NCBI RefSeq assembly: GCF_024178315.1
Contig: NZ_JAMZIK010000149.1
Coordinates: 1-38,966, forward strand
Reading direction: 5' to 3'
Length of the DNA: 38,966 nt
Origin: Siccirubricoccus soli
Lineage (GTDB): Bacteria > Pseudomonadota > Alphaproteobacteria > Acetobacterales > Acetobacteraceae
Below the pieces are notes generated by a model. It was not told the DNA's origin. It worked only from the letters and a program-made list of their open reading frames with translations, and ran no database searches. This document shows, one piece after another, positions 23,386 through 30,866 of this stretch; the first letter of the stretch is position 1, and the number at the start of each line of letters is the position of its first letter. Position numbers and translations under genes: made by a program.

Positions 23386-24174
23386 CTACGATTTGTGAAG
23401 TCCCTGCAGCGCAACAGCCGTCGCCGGATCGGCCGGCAGGAAGGCCTCCACCGCGAGCTCGGAGAGCGTCACATCCACCGGTGTCCCGAACACCGTGGTG
23501 GTGCTGAGGAAGCTCAGCACCCCGGCCGGCAGCGCCAGGCGCAGCGGCACCGCAATCGACTCCGCCGCCACCTCCGGCGGCTTCTCCCGCGGCGCGGGAT
23601 AGCGGCGCAGCTCCTCCAGCAGCGCCGCCAGGGCGGGGTCGGCGGCAACCTCTACCTGTCGGCGCAGCCGCGCAAGCAGATGCGCCCGCCATTCCGCCAG
23701 GTTGACGATCCGCGGCGCCAGCCCCTCCGGGTGCAGCGAGAGCCGCAGCACGTTCACCGGCGGTGCCAGCAGGGCAGGGGAGCAGCCGGCGACCAGCCTG
23801 CCGACCATCGGGTTGGCCTCCACCATCTGCCATTGCCGGTCCACCGCCAGCGCCGGGTTCGGCATCTGCGCCGCCAGCACCTGCCGGATGGCGGCCAGTG
23901 CCGGGGCCAGGGCCGGGTCCTGCAGCGGCCGCTGCGGGAAGAGCGGCGCGAAGCCCGCCGCCAGCAGCAGCCGGTTGCGTTCCCTGAGCGGCAGCTCCAG
24001 CGGCTCCGCCAGCCGCAGCACCATCTCCCGGCTCGGCGCCGCCCGGCCGGTCTCCACATAGCTGAGATGCCGGGTGGAGACCTCCGCCTCCAGCGCCAGC
24101 GCCATCTGGCTCAGCCGCCGCCGCTGCCGCCATTGCCGCAGCAGCTCCCCCACCGTCTCGCCCGCCGCCTGCAT
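23386..24174 (-). CDS. XRE-type helix-turn-helix regulator with MmyB-like ligand-binding domain
   Basis: The 262-residue protein has an N-terminal lambda-repressor-type helix-turn-helix (about 5-62: LLRQWRQRRRLSQMALALEAEVSTRHLSYVETG). It is followed by the all-alpha MmyB-like domain (about 90-255) with NPALAVDRQWQMVEANP and the NVLRLSLHPEGLAPRIVNLAEW segment typical of this family. Actinobacterial and proteobacterial members bind lipophilic ligands, possibly fatty acids. The start is set at the Met just ahead of the helix-turn-helix; the open frame continues upstream without a plausible protein. It is divergent from the ABC exporter genes, with a 9-bp dyad between them that could be its operator. 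Confidence 0.88.
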   Translation of the reverse strand: MQAAGETVGELLRQWRQRRRLSQMALALEAEVSTRHLSYVETGRAAPSREMVLRLAEPLELPLRERNRLLLAAGFAPLFPQRPLQDPALAPALAAIRQVLAAQMPNPALAVDRQWQMVEANPMVGRLVAGCSPALLAPPVNVLRLSLHPEGLAPRIVNLAEWRAHLLARLRRQVEVAADPALAALLEELRRYPAPREKPPEVAAESIAVPLRLALPAGVLSFLSTTTVFGTPVDVTLSELAVEAFLPADPATAVALQGLHKS

Positions 24175-24238
24175 GCCGCCGTCCCGCCCCTCCTGCCCCG
24201 TCCTGCCCGCCCTCCTACCCGCCGGCCCGGCGCCCGGA

Positions 24239-24259
24239 CCATGACCTTGGAGGTCATGG
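24239..24259. promoter_or_regulatory. Perfect 9-bp dyad between the divergent XRE regulator and ABC exporter
   Basis: CCATGACCT and AGGTCATGG are separated by TGG (arms 24239-24247 and 24251-24259). The dyad sits in the 147-base divergent intergenic region, 65 bases from the regulator start and 63 from the exporter start. Autoregulating XRE repressors commonly bind such sites. The link is inferred from position. Confidence 0.45.
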
Positions 24260-24321
24260 CCGCCGCACCGTGATCCGCCCCGCCCTTTCCCCTTCGGCCC
24301 CAGCAAGGCTATAGCCCGCCC

Positions 24322-25164
24322 ATGCTGGACCAGATCGAGGCCGCCGCCCCGCTCTATGTCGCCGATGCGGCTGCGCCGCGGCGGCGCGAGAAGGCCTTGG
24401 CCGACCTCGCCACCGGCTTCCGCCGCTGGCGCCTGCCCGCCGCCCTGGCGCGGCTCGACATCCGCAACCGCTACCGCGGCTCGGTCCTCGGCCCCTTCTG
24501 GCTGACGCTCTCCACCGCCGTCATGGTGGTCGGGCTCGGCATCCTCTACTCCTCCCTCTTCAAGCTGCCCCTGGCGGACTACCTGCCCTTCCTCGCGGTC
24601 AGCCTGATCGTCTGGAACATGATCTCGCAGATCGTGGCCGATGCCTGCACCAGCCTGACCAGCTCGGAGGGCATCATCCGCCAGCTCGCCCTGCCCTATT
24701 CGGTCCACATCCTGCGCTGCGTCATGCGCAACGCGCTGATCGCGGCGCACAGCCTGCCGCTCATCCTGCTGGTCTTCCTCGCCTGTGGCGTGCTGCCGGG
24801 GTGGGAGGCGCTGCTGGCCCTGCCCGGCCTCGCCCTGGTGGCGGTGAACGCCTTCGCCATCGCGCTCTTCCTCGGCATGGTCTGCGCCCGGTTCCGCGAC
24901 ATCGCGCCGATCGTCGGCTCCGCCATGCAGCTCGCCTTCTTCCTCTCCCCGGTGCTGTGGAAGCCGGAGCTGCTGGCGGAGCGCCAGGTCTGGCTGCCCT
25001 TCAACCCCTTCTACGTGGTGATGGAGACGGTGCGCGGCCCGCTGGTCGAAGGCGGCGCGGCGCCGCTGATCTGGCTTTCCGCCGGGCTCTACACCCTGCT
25101 CGCCTGCGTCGTCGCCTTCGCCTTCTTCGTCCGCTTCCGCGGGCGGATCGCTTTCTGGGTCTAG
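24322..25164 (+). CDS. ABC-2-type transporter permease, polysaccharide-export (Wzm/KpsM) type
   Basis: This is a 280-residue inner-membrane protein with about six helices. The N-terminal cytosolic motif ALARLDIRNRYRGSVLGPFWLTLSTAVMV is the hallmark of O-antigen/capsule export permeases. A second typical segment is AFFLSPVLW followed by FNPFYVVMETVRGPL near the C-terminus. The ATPase gene follows 62 bases downstream, so the pair forms a transporter. No glycosyltransferases or sugar-nucleotide genes lie nearby, so the exported glycan is unknown. Confidence 0.9.
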   Translation: MLDQIEAAAPLYVADAAAPRRREKALADLATGFRRWRLPAALARLDIRNRYRGSVLGPFWLTLSTAVMVVGLGILYSSLFKLPLADYLPFLAVSLIVWNMISQIVADACTSLTSSEGIIRQLALPYSVHILRCVMRNALIAAHSLPLILLVFLACGVLPGWEALLALPGLALVAVNAFAIALFLGMVCARFRDIAPIVGSAMQLAFFLSPVLWKPELLAERQVWLPFNPFYVVMETVRGPLVEGGAAPLIWLSAGLYTLLACVVAFAFFVRFRGRIAFWV

Positions 25165-25226
25165 CCATCCGGTCGCCCGGGGGCGGAGCCGCAGGGCGCG
25201 AACCGGCCGGCAGGAGAAGTTCCGCC

Positions 25227-25958
25227 ATGCCCTATATCGCCGCGCGCGATCTCACCATCGAGTTCCCGCTCTACCACCTCGGCGCTCGCTCGCTGAAGAA
25301 GCGCCTCCTGGCGCATTCGCCGCTGCGCCTGCGGCAGGACGAGGCCAACCGCGTCGTCGTCTCGGCACTCCGCGGCCTGGATTTCCGCATCGGGGCGGGA
25401 GAGCGGGTGGCGCTCATCGGCCGCAACGGCGCGGGCAAGACCACGCTGCTCCGGACCCTGGCCGGCGTCTATGAGCCGGTGGGCGGCCGGCTGGAGGTGC
25501 AGGGGCAGATCGGCGCCCTCATCGACCCCGCCGCCGGCATGGACCAGGAATCGACGGGGCGGGAGAACATCACCCTGCGCGGGCTGTTCCGCGGCATGGA
25601 CGAGGCGGAGAGCGCCGCGCTGGCCGAGGAGATCGGCGCCTTCGCGGGCCTCGGCGAGTTCCTCGACGTGCCGGTGCGCAGCTATTCCGCCGGCATGCAG
25701 GTGCGGCTCTCCTTCGCCATCGCCACGGTGATGTCGCCGGAGGTGCTGCTGATGGACGAATGGTTCCTCGCCGGCGACGCCGAGTTCCGCGAGAAGGCGC
25801 GGGAGAAGCTGACCGGGCTGGTGGAGGATGCCGATATCCTCGTGCTGGCGACGCATGACATGGGCGTGGTACGGGAATGGTGCACCCGCGCCATCCTGCT
25901 GGACGCCGGACGCATCCTCGCCGACGGGCCGGTGGCGGAGGTGCTGGCGGCGGCCTGA
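25227..25958 (+). CDS. ABC transporter ATP-binding protein, polysaccharide-export (Wzt/KpsT) type
   Basis: The 243-residue ATPase has Walker A GRNGAGKTT, an unusual but family-typical signature YSAGM in place of LSGGQ, Walker B VLLMDEW, and the switch His in LATHD. The sequence before Walker A (SLKKRLL, then a basic stretch and LRGLDFRIGAGERVALIG) is typical of glycan exporters. The protein ends shortly after the ATPase fold. It therefore lacks the C-terminal carbohydrate-binding domain of long Wzt proteins, which groups it with the short KpsT-like type. The ribosome site AGGAGA is ten bases before the ATG. It forms an operon with the upstream permease. Confidence 0.92.
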   Translation: MPYIAARDLTIEFPLYHLGARSLKKRLLAHSPLRLRQDEANRVVVSALRGLDFRIGAGERVALIGRNGAGKTTLLRTLAGVYEPVGGRLEVQGQIGALIDPAAGMDQESTGRENITLRGLFRGMDEAESAALAEEIGAFAGLGEFLDVPVRSYSAGMQVRLSFAIATVMSPEVLLMDEWFLAGDAEFREKAREKLTGLVEDADILVLATHDMGVVREWCTRAILLDAGRILADGPVAEVLAAA

Positions 25959-26116
25959 GGGCCGCCCCGGCGGATGGCTCATACCGGCCGCAAAATGCCG
26001 ACCGATGTCGGTCCACGGGCGCGCGGCCGGGATGTCCCTGATTCCGGCGCGCAGCCGCCACACCAACCCTGTGCGCCATACCCGGCTCGGAACGCCAGGA
26101 CTTTCCGGGCCGGGTA

Positions 26117-28114
26117 TCAGGCGACGACGCCAGGGGAGCCGAAGGCGATGACGCAATTCCGCCCGCGCCGCTTCGCCTCGTACAGGCAGTGATCCGCCCG
26201 CAGGATCAGCTTCTCCCCCGCCTCCTCCTCCCGGCCCGGCTCCGGCACGATGGAGGCGAGGCCGATGCTGATGGTCACCACCCCGACCCGCCCGCCAATG
26301 CCGGGATGCGGCACGGCCAGCGCCTCCACCGCCGCCCGCAGCGCCTCCGCCCGCGGCTCCGCCTTCTCCAGGGACAGCCCGGGCAGCAGCAGGATGAACT
26401 CCTCCCCGCCATAGCGCGCCGCCAGCTCCCCCGGCCGCGCCGCCGCCGCGCCGATCGCCGCTGCCACCCGCCGCAGGCAGGCATCGCCCCGCGGATGGCC
26501 GCAATGGTCGTTGTAGAGCTTGAAATGATCCACATCGATCAGCAGCACGGCCAGCGGCTGGCCGAGCGCCGCGCAGCGGCCCAGTTCCCGCGTGAGGCCG
26601 GCATCGAAGGCGCGGCGGTTGGCCAGGCCGGTCAGCGAATCCTCGGTGACGATGCGGGCGAGCTCCACCTCCAGCCGCTTGCGCTCCGTCACGTCCCGCG
26701 CGATGGCGACGATGCCGTCCAGCGCCCCCGTCACCGGGTCCCGCACCGTCCGTATCGTGGCCTCCAGCCAGACCCAGCTGCCGTCCCGGCGGCGGAGGCG
26801 ATAGGCCGCCGTCGCCGTCTCCTGCTCCCCGGCATAGACCGGGCCGACGGTGTCCAGCATCTGCTGCCTGTCGTCCGGATGGGTGAGGTCGCGCGGCGCC
26901 CGGCCGGTCAGCTCCTCCGGCTCGTAGCCCAGGATGCGGCGGCAGGCGGGGGAGACGTAACGGCGGATGCGGTCCGGCCCGATGCGGGAGACCAGGTCGC
27001 CGCCATGCTCCATCAGCAGCCGAAATTCATCGCTGCTGCGCCGCGCCTCCTGCTCCGCCGCGCGGCGCCGCACCACCTCCCGCTGCAGCAGCAGGATGGG
27101 GGGGAGAAGGATGAGGAACAGCCCCGCCGTCGTCAGCCCCATGGCGATGGCGTGGGGGCGCCATGCCGCCTCGATATCGGCGGCGCTGCGCGTCACGCTC
27201 AGCAGCAGCGGCCAGTCGCCGGCCCGGGCATGGGCGCGCAGGCCGCCCTCCGGGGCGGGCGCGACGAAGGCGCCCTGGGGCTGCCCGGCCGCCTCGCGGA
27301 ACAGCCCGGCGATCCCCGCCTCCGGTTCCGGCGGGCCCGCCTGGCCGGCGCCGAGCAGCCGGATGCCGTCCCGGCGGTGGAGGCCGAGGGCGTAGTCGCC
27401 CCCGGCGGCCTGCAGCGCCGCCTCGAGACGCTGGCGGAGCGCGCCGAGGTCCAGCAGCCCGACCACCGCCCCGGCAAAGCGGCCATCGGCGCCGGACAGG
27501 GCGCGGCCGAGCGCCACCACCTCCCGCCCCCCCGGGCCCGGCAGCGGCGGGCTGATCCACAGCCCCTCCCAGGGCCGGCTGCAGGGCGGCGGCAGGTAGC
27601 CGGCCGCCGTCCCGCCCGGCGGCAGCCCGGCGGGCTCGCGCGAGGCGAGGCGGATGGCGCCCTCCGCATCCAGCAGCAGCACCAGCCGCACATCCTCCAG
27701 CGCCATGGCCTGATCGAACAGCAGGGCGCGCCGCAGGGCGGGCGGCAGGGCGCCGGTCCCCGGCGCGGCCTGCCGCGCCGCGGCCAGGCGCAGGGCCCGG
27801 TCGAGCCCGGTGACGGCGTGCTCGACCTCCTGGCCGAGCAGCAGGCTGAGCTGCCGCGCCGAATCCGTCGCCCGGTGCCAGAGGTCGCGGCGGTCCGCGA
27901 AGAGGTCGGCCGCCAGCAGCAGGGTGAGCAGCGCCGCCAGACCCAGGCAGAGCAGCAGCAGCCGGAAGTTCCGCCCCGCCGCTTCCGGCAGGGCCGCCGG
28001 CGCCCCGGGCCCCGCCTCCTGTCTTGCCGCGCTGCCGGATCTGCCGGGATCTCCGCGGGTCGGCATGGCGTTCTGCGCGGCTCTGCTCGTCATGTGTCCC
28101 AGGATCGGCCGCAT
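26117..28114 (-). CDS. Membrane-bound diguanylate cyclase with periplasmic sensor, PAS and GGDEF domains
   Basis: The 665-residue protein makes cyclic di-GMP. A short cytosolic N-terminus is followed by a membrane helix at about 48-70, a periplasmic CACHE-like sensor region to about 325, and a second helix at about 327-347. A PAS domain follows (about 362-480, with YVSPACRRILGYEPEELTGR and the PAC-type DGSWVWLEATIRTVRD). The GGDEF domain (about 490-655) begins DSLTGLANRRAFD. The active site GGEEF at 569-573 is intact. The product-inhibition site normally reads RxxD five residues before it; here it is Arg560-Pro-Gly-Glu563, so Asp is replaced by Glu. Start choice is uncertain, since Met codons occur at residues 1, 8 and 17. 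It is transcribed alone, convergent with the ABC operon. Confidence 0.92.
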   Translation of the reverse strand: MRPILGHMTSRAAQNAMPTRGDPGRSGSAARQEAGPGAPAALPEAAGRNFRLLLLCLGLAALLTLLLAADLFADRRDLWHRATDSARQLSLLLGQEVEHAVTGLDRALRLAAARQAAPGTGALPPALRRALLFDQAMALEDVRLVLLLDAEGAIRLASREPAGLPPGGTAAGYLPPPCSRPWEGLWISPPLPGPGGREVVALGRALSGADGRFAGAVVGLLDLGALRQRLEAALQAAGGDYALGLHRRDGIRLLGAGQAGPPEPEAGIAGLFREAAGQPQGAFVAPAPEGGLRAHARAGDWPLLLSVTRSAADIEAAWRPHAIAMGLTTAGLFLILLPPILLLQREVVRRRAAEQEARRSSDEFRLLMEHGGDLVSRIGPDRIRRYVSPACRRILGYEPEELTGRAPRDLTHPDDRQQMLDTVGPVYAGEQETATAAYRLRRRDGSWVWLEATIRTVRDPVTGALDGIVAIARDVTERKRLEVELARIVTEDSLTGLANRRAFDAGLTRELGRCAALGQPLAVLLIDVDHFKLYNDHCGHPRGDACLRRVAAAIGAAAARPGELAARYGGEEFILLLPGLSLEKAEPRAEALRAAVEALAVPHPGIGGRVGVVTISIGLASIVPEPGREEEAGEKLILRADHCLYEAKRRGRNCVIAFGSPGVVA

Positions 28115-28241
28115 TCCCAGGATCGCCTCTTAAGCGTGTTGCCCAGGTCTTGTCTCGCGGAATCCGGCAAGCCGGGCGCATCTCATTTCGGAGCGGGCCG
28201 GAACGCCATCGCCAGGGCGCAGGCGCTGGAGCAGCCGCCGC

Positions 28242-28270
28242 CCTGATGGATCACGCCGTGATCCATCAGG
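28242..28270. repeat. 13-bp inverted repeat with GGATCACGCCGTGATCC core
   Basis: The perfect arms at 28242-28254 and 28258-28270 surround gcc. The core is identical to that of the hairpin at 14578-14614, while the outer arm bases differ and remain complementary. It lies between the M23 peptidase stop and the diguanylate cyclase start in a 265-base gap. Confidence 0.8.
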
Positions 28271-28314
28271 TCGGAGACAAACTGCTCCAGATCTTGTGTT
28301 TCCGAAGCCAGGCC

Positions 28315-28343
28315 TCCGATCAGGTGGATTCCACCTGATCGGA
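28315..28343. repeat. 13-bp inverted repeat centred on GGATTCC
   Basis: The arms at 28315-28327 and 28331-28343 are perfectly complementary around att. The element resembles the palindrome at 35030-35057 (centre GATTCC, CTG-containing arms), and both are accompanied by a CTGCTCC or GAGCA element. It is likely a dispersed palindromic repeat, and could also terminate the M23 gene, whose stop is 37 bases away. Confidence 0.75.
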
Positions 28344-28379
28344 TATTGCTCAGGTCCCGAAGCGCCCGGGCGCCGGGCC

Positions 28380-29186
28380 TCAGCCTGCCGGCAGCACCCG
28401 CTGCGGGTCCAGCCAGGTGGCGAACCAGGTGAGGCCGAAATGCAGATGCGGCCCGGTCACCCGCCCGGTCGCGCCGGAGAGGCCGACCGGCTCCCCCGCC
28501 GCCACCCGCTGCCCGGGCGCCAGGTCCAGCCGCGACATATGGGCGTAGAGCGTCTGCACCCCGTGCCCGTGGTCGAGGATGGTGGTGAGGCCGGTGAAGT
28601 AGAGCTCCTCGGCCAGCAACACCTCCCCGGCCGCGGCGGCGTGGAGCACCGTGCCGGCCGGCACCGCGATGTCGAGGCCGAGATGCGGCGCCCGCGGCTC
28701 CCCGTTCAGGATGCGCTGGCTGCCATAGACGCCGCTGATCCGGCCCTGGGCGGGCCAGCGGAAGCCGGCGGCGAACCAGGGCGTGGCGCTGTCCGTCCGG
28801 CGCAGGGCGGCCAGCGTCTCGCGCTCCCGCACGATGCGCTCCATGGTCTCGGGCGGCGGCGTCACCATGGCGCCGGGCAGGCCCTGCAGCCGCTGGATGT
28901 TCCATGGACGGCGGGCGACGGCCAGGCGCTGCCGGGCGGGGCGGCCGCCGGGCGGCGTCACGCTCAGCATGGCGTGCGGGCCATGGTCGCGGCCGAAGCC
29001 GAAGACGAATTCGCCGCGCGGGCCGATGCGCAGCGGCTTTCCCTCCAGCGCCAGGGCGGTGCCCGGCGGCACCCGGCCGGTGACGAAGCCGCCCTGGGCC
29101 AGCGCCGCGGCGGGCAGGGAAAGCGCGGCCGCGGCCGGGCGGGCCAGGGCGAGCGCCGGCAGGGCCAGCAGCGCGCGGCGGATCAC
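28380..29186 (-). CDS. M23-family (LytM-type) peptidoglycan endopeptidase
   Basis: This is a 268-residue exported protein. It has a signal peptide at about 1-21 (MIRR, then a hydrophobic stretch ending in PAAAA), an N-terminal beta-rich region, and the zinc peptidase domain at about 145-262. Metal ligands are His168 and Asp172 (HLGLD) and His249 of HLH; the catalytic histidines are His216 (LYAH) and His247. All are present, so it should be active, unlike degenerate EnvC/NlpD-type members. It probably cleaves cross-link peptides in the periplasm. The start is a GTG that overlaps the xseA stop (GTGA), so translation is coupled to xseA. Confidence 0.9.
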   Translation of the reverse strand: MIRRALLALPALALARPAAAALSLPAAALAQGGFVTGRVPPGTALALEGKPLRIGPRGEFVFGFGRDHGPHAMLSVTPPGGRPARQRLAVARRPWNIQRLQGLPGAMVTPPPETMERIVRERETLAALRRTDSATPWFAAGFRWPAQGRISGVYGSQRILNGEPRAPHLGLDIAVPAGTVLHAAAAGEVLLAEELYFTGLTTILDHGHGVQTLYAHMSRLDLAPGQRVAAGEPVGLSGATGRVTGPHLHFGLTWFATWLDPQRVLPAG

Positions 29187-30652
29187 AGCAGCGCCCCCTG
29201 TTCCGGCGCGTCCTTCTTCCGGCGCGCGGGTTTGGGTGCGGCCACGCCATCGGCCGTCGCCCCCACCGCGCCATCGGCGAAGACGATGTTCAGCCGTGCG
29301 CCCGGTGCCACGGCGGCGGCGTTCGGCAGCGGCGTCCCATCGGCGTCCTGCACCAGGGCGAAGCCCCGCGCCAGCACCGCCTGGTAGGAGACGCTGGCGA
29401 GCCGGGCGGACAGCCCCTCCAGCCGCGCCCGCTTCTCCCGCAGCAGGGCCAGCACCGGCGTCGCGGAGAAGCGCGCCAGCGCCGGCGCCGCCTGCCGCCG
29501 CGCCAGGCCGCGCTGCCAGGCGGCGTGCTTCCGCGCCGCCAGCAGGGAGAGCGCCGCCCGCTTCGCCGCCACCTGTTCCCGCGGATGCGGCAGGCGCTGG
29601 GCGACGCGGTGCAGCGCGGCGCGCTTGCGCTCCAGCATCACCGGCCAGCAGGCGGCCAGCCGCTCCGCCCGGTCCTCCAGCCGCTGCCGCAGCCTGCCGA
29701 GGATGCCGGGCAGGTCCGGCAGGCCACGTTCCGCCACGATCAGCCGCCGGCGGGCGCGCTCCGTCACGGCGCGGCCGGCCTGGCGCAGCCGCGCCTCCTT
29801 CTGCGCCAGGTCCGCCAGCAGGTCGGCCCGCGCCGGGATGGCCATTTCCGCAGCGGCCGTCGGCGTCGGGGCGCGACGATCGGCGGCGAAGTCGATCAGC
29901 GTGGTGTCCGTCTCATGCCCCACGGCGCTGATGAGGGGGATCGGGCTCTCCGCCGCGGCGCGGACCACGATCTCCTCGTTGAAGGCCATGAGGTCCTCGA
30001 GGCTGCCGCCGCCGCGCGCAACGATCAGCACATCCGGCCGCGGCACGGGACCGCCCGGTGGCAGGGCGCCGAAGCCGCGGATGGCGGCCGCCACCTGCTC
30101 CGCCGCCGCCGCCCCCTGCACCTGCACCGGCCAGAGGATGATCCGCCGCGGGAAGCGCCGGGCGATGGTGGTGCGGATGTCCTGGATCACCGCGCCGCGC
30201 TCGCTGCTCACCACGCCGATGATGCGCGGCAGCAAGGGCAGGGGGCGCTTGCGCTCCGGCGCGAACAGCCCCTCCGCCAGCAGCTTCGCCCGGAGCGCCT
30301 CGATCCGCGCCAGCAGCGCGCCGGCCCCGGCATATTCCAGCCGGTCGATGACGAGCTGATATTTGGAACGATCCGCATAGGTGGTGATGCGGCCGGTGGC
30401 GATCACCTCCACCCCGTTCTCCGGCTGCAGGGAGAGACGGGGGACGGAGGTCTTCCAGATCACCGCTTCCAGCTTGGCGTTCTCATCCTTCAGGGAGAGA
30501 TAGACATGGCCGGAGGGGTAGCGCTTGCACTCGGTGATCTCGCCGCGGATGCGGACGCGGCCGAAGGCGCCCTCCAGCGTGCGGCGGATGGCGCCGGCGA
30601 TTTCGGAGACGGCGAATTCGGGAATGTTCGCGCGGGGCGGGGTGGTGTCCAT
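29183..30652 (-). CDS. xseA: Exodeoxyribonuclease VII large subunit
   Basis: The 489-residue subunit forms, with XseB, the single-strand DNA exonuclease of repair. It has an N-terminal OB-fold (about 10-110, with VRIRGEITECKRYPSGHVYLSLKDENA), a catalytic core (about 115-320, including IGVVSSERGAVIQDI, ARGGGSLEDLMAFNEE and SAVGHETDTTLIDFAADRRAPTP), and then the long helical region that docks the small subunits. The C-terminus is basic and disordered (PARRKKD). The ATG at 30652 is chosen because the family starts just before the OB-fold; the frame stays open a little upstream. No xseB is in the window. The stop overlaps the GTG of the M23 gene. Confidence 0.95.
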   Translation of the reverse strand: MDTTPPRANIPEFAVSEIAGAIRRTLEGAFGRVRIRGEITECKRYPSGHVYLSLKDENAKLEAVIWKTSVPRLSLQPENGVEVIATGRITTYADRSKYQLVIDRLEYAGAGALLARIEALRAKLLAEGLFAPERKRPLPLLPRIIGVVSSERGAVIQDIRTTIARRFPRRIILWPVQVQGAAAAEQVAAAIRGFGALPPGGPVPRPDVLIVARGGGSLEDLMAFNEEIVVRAAAESPIPLISAVGHETDTTLIDFAADRRAPTPTAAAEMAIPARADLLADLAQKEARLRQAGRAVTERARRRLIVAERGLPDLPGILGRLRQRLEDRAERLAACWPVMLERKRAALHRVAQRLPHPREQVAAKRAALSLLAARKHAAWQRGLARRQAAPALARFSATPVLALLREKRARLEGLSARLASVSYQAVLARGFALVQDADGTPLPNAAAVAPGARLNIVFADGAVGATADGVAAPKPARRKKDAPEQGALL

Positions 30653-30686
30653 GGGCGGAGTATATGCTAGCCCGGCCGGGTGTTGA

Positions 30687-30835
30687 GGGAGGGCGCTGCC
30701 CTCCCCCAAACCCCCACCCGCCAAGGGCCGAAAGGCCCTTGGAACCCTTGAGTCTGCGGGTTGGACCTGCGAAGCCCGAACTCATGGTTTCCAAAGGCCC
30801 TTCGGCCTTTGGCGGGGGAGAGCCCGAGAGGGGGC
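30687..30835. repeat. Four hairpins in mirrored order between divergent xseA and purD
   Basis: The hairpins are 30687-30705 (8 bp, loop gct), 30721-30742 (9 bp, loop gaaa), 30791-30812 (9 bp, loop cttc) and 30825-30849 (11 bp, loop agc). The first and last are similar in sequence as reverse complements, as are the two middle ones. The gap is therefore two copies of one two-hairpin element facing each other, each ending near a start codon. Confidence 0.7.
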
Positions 30836-30866
30836 AGCGCCCCCTCTCGGCACACGGGAAGTGACG

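Noticed and set aside
25959-26116. Possible terminator between the ABC ATPase and the diguanylate cyclase
   Set aside because: Only very short stems are visible in this convergent gap and none is followed by a T-run, so no feature is claimed.
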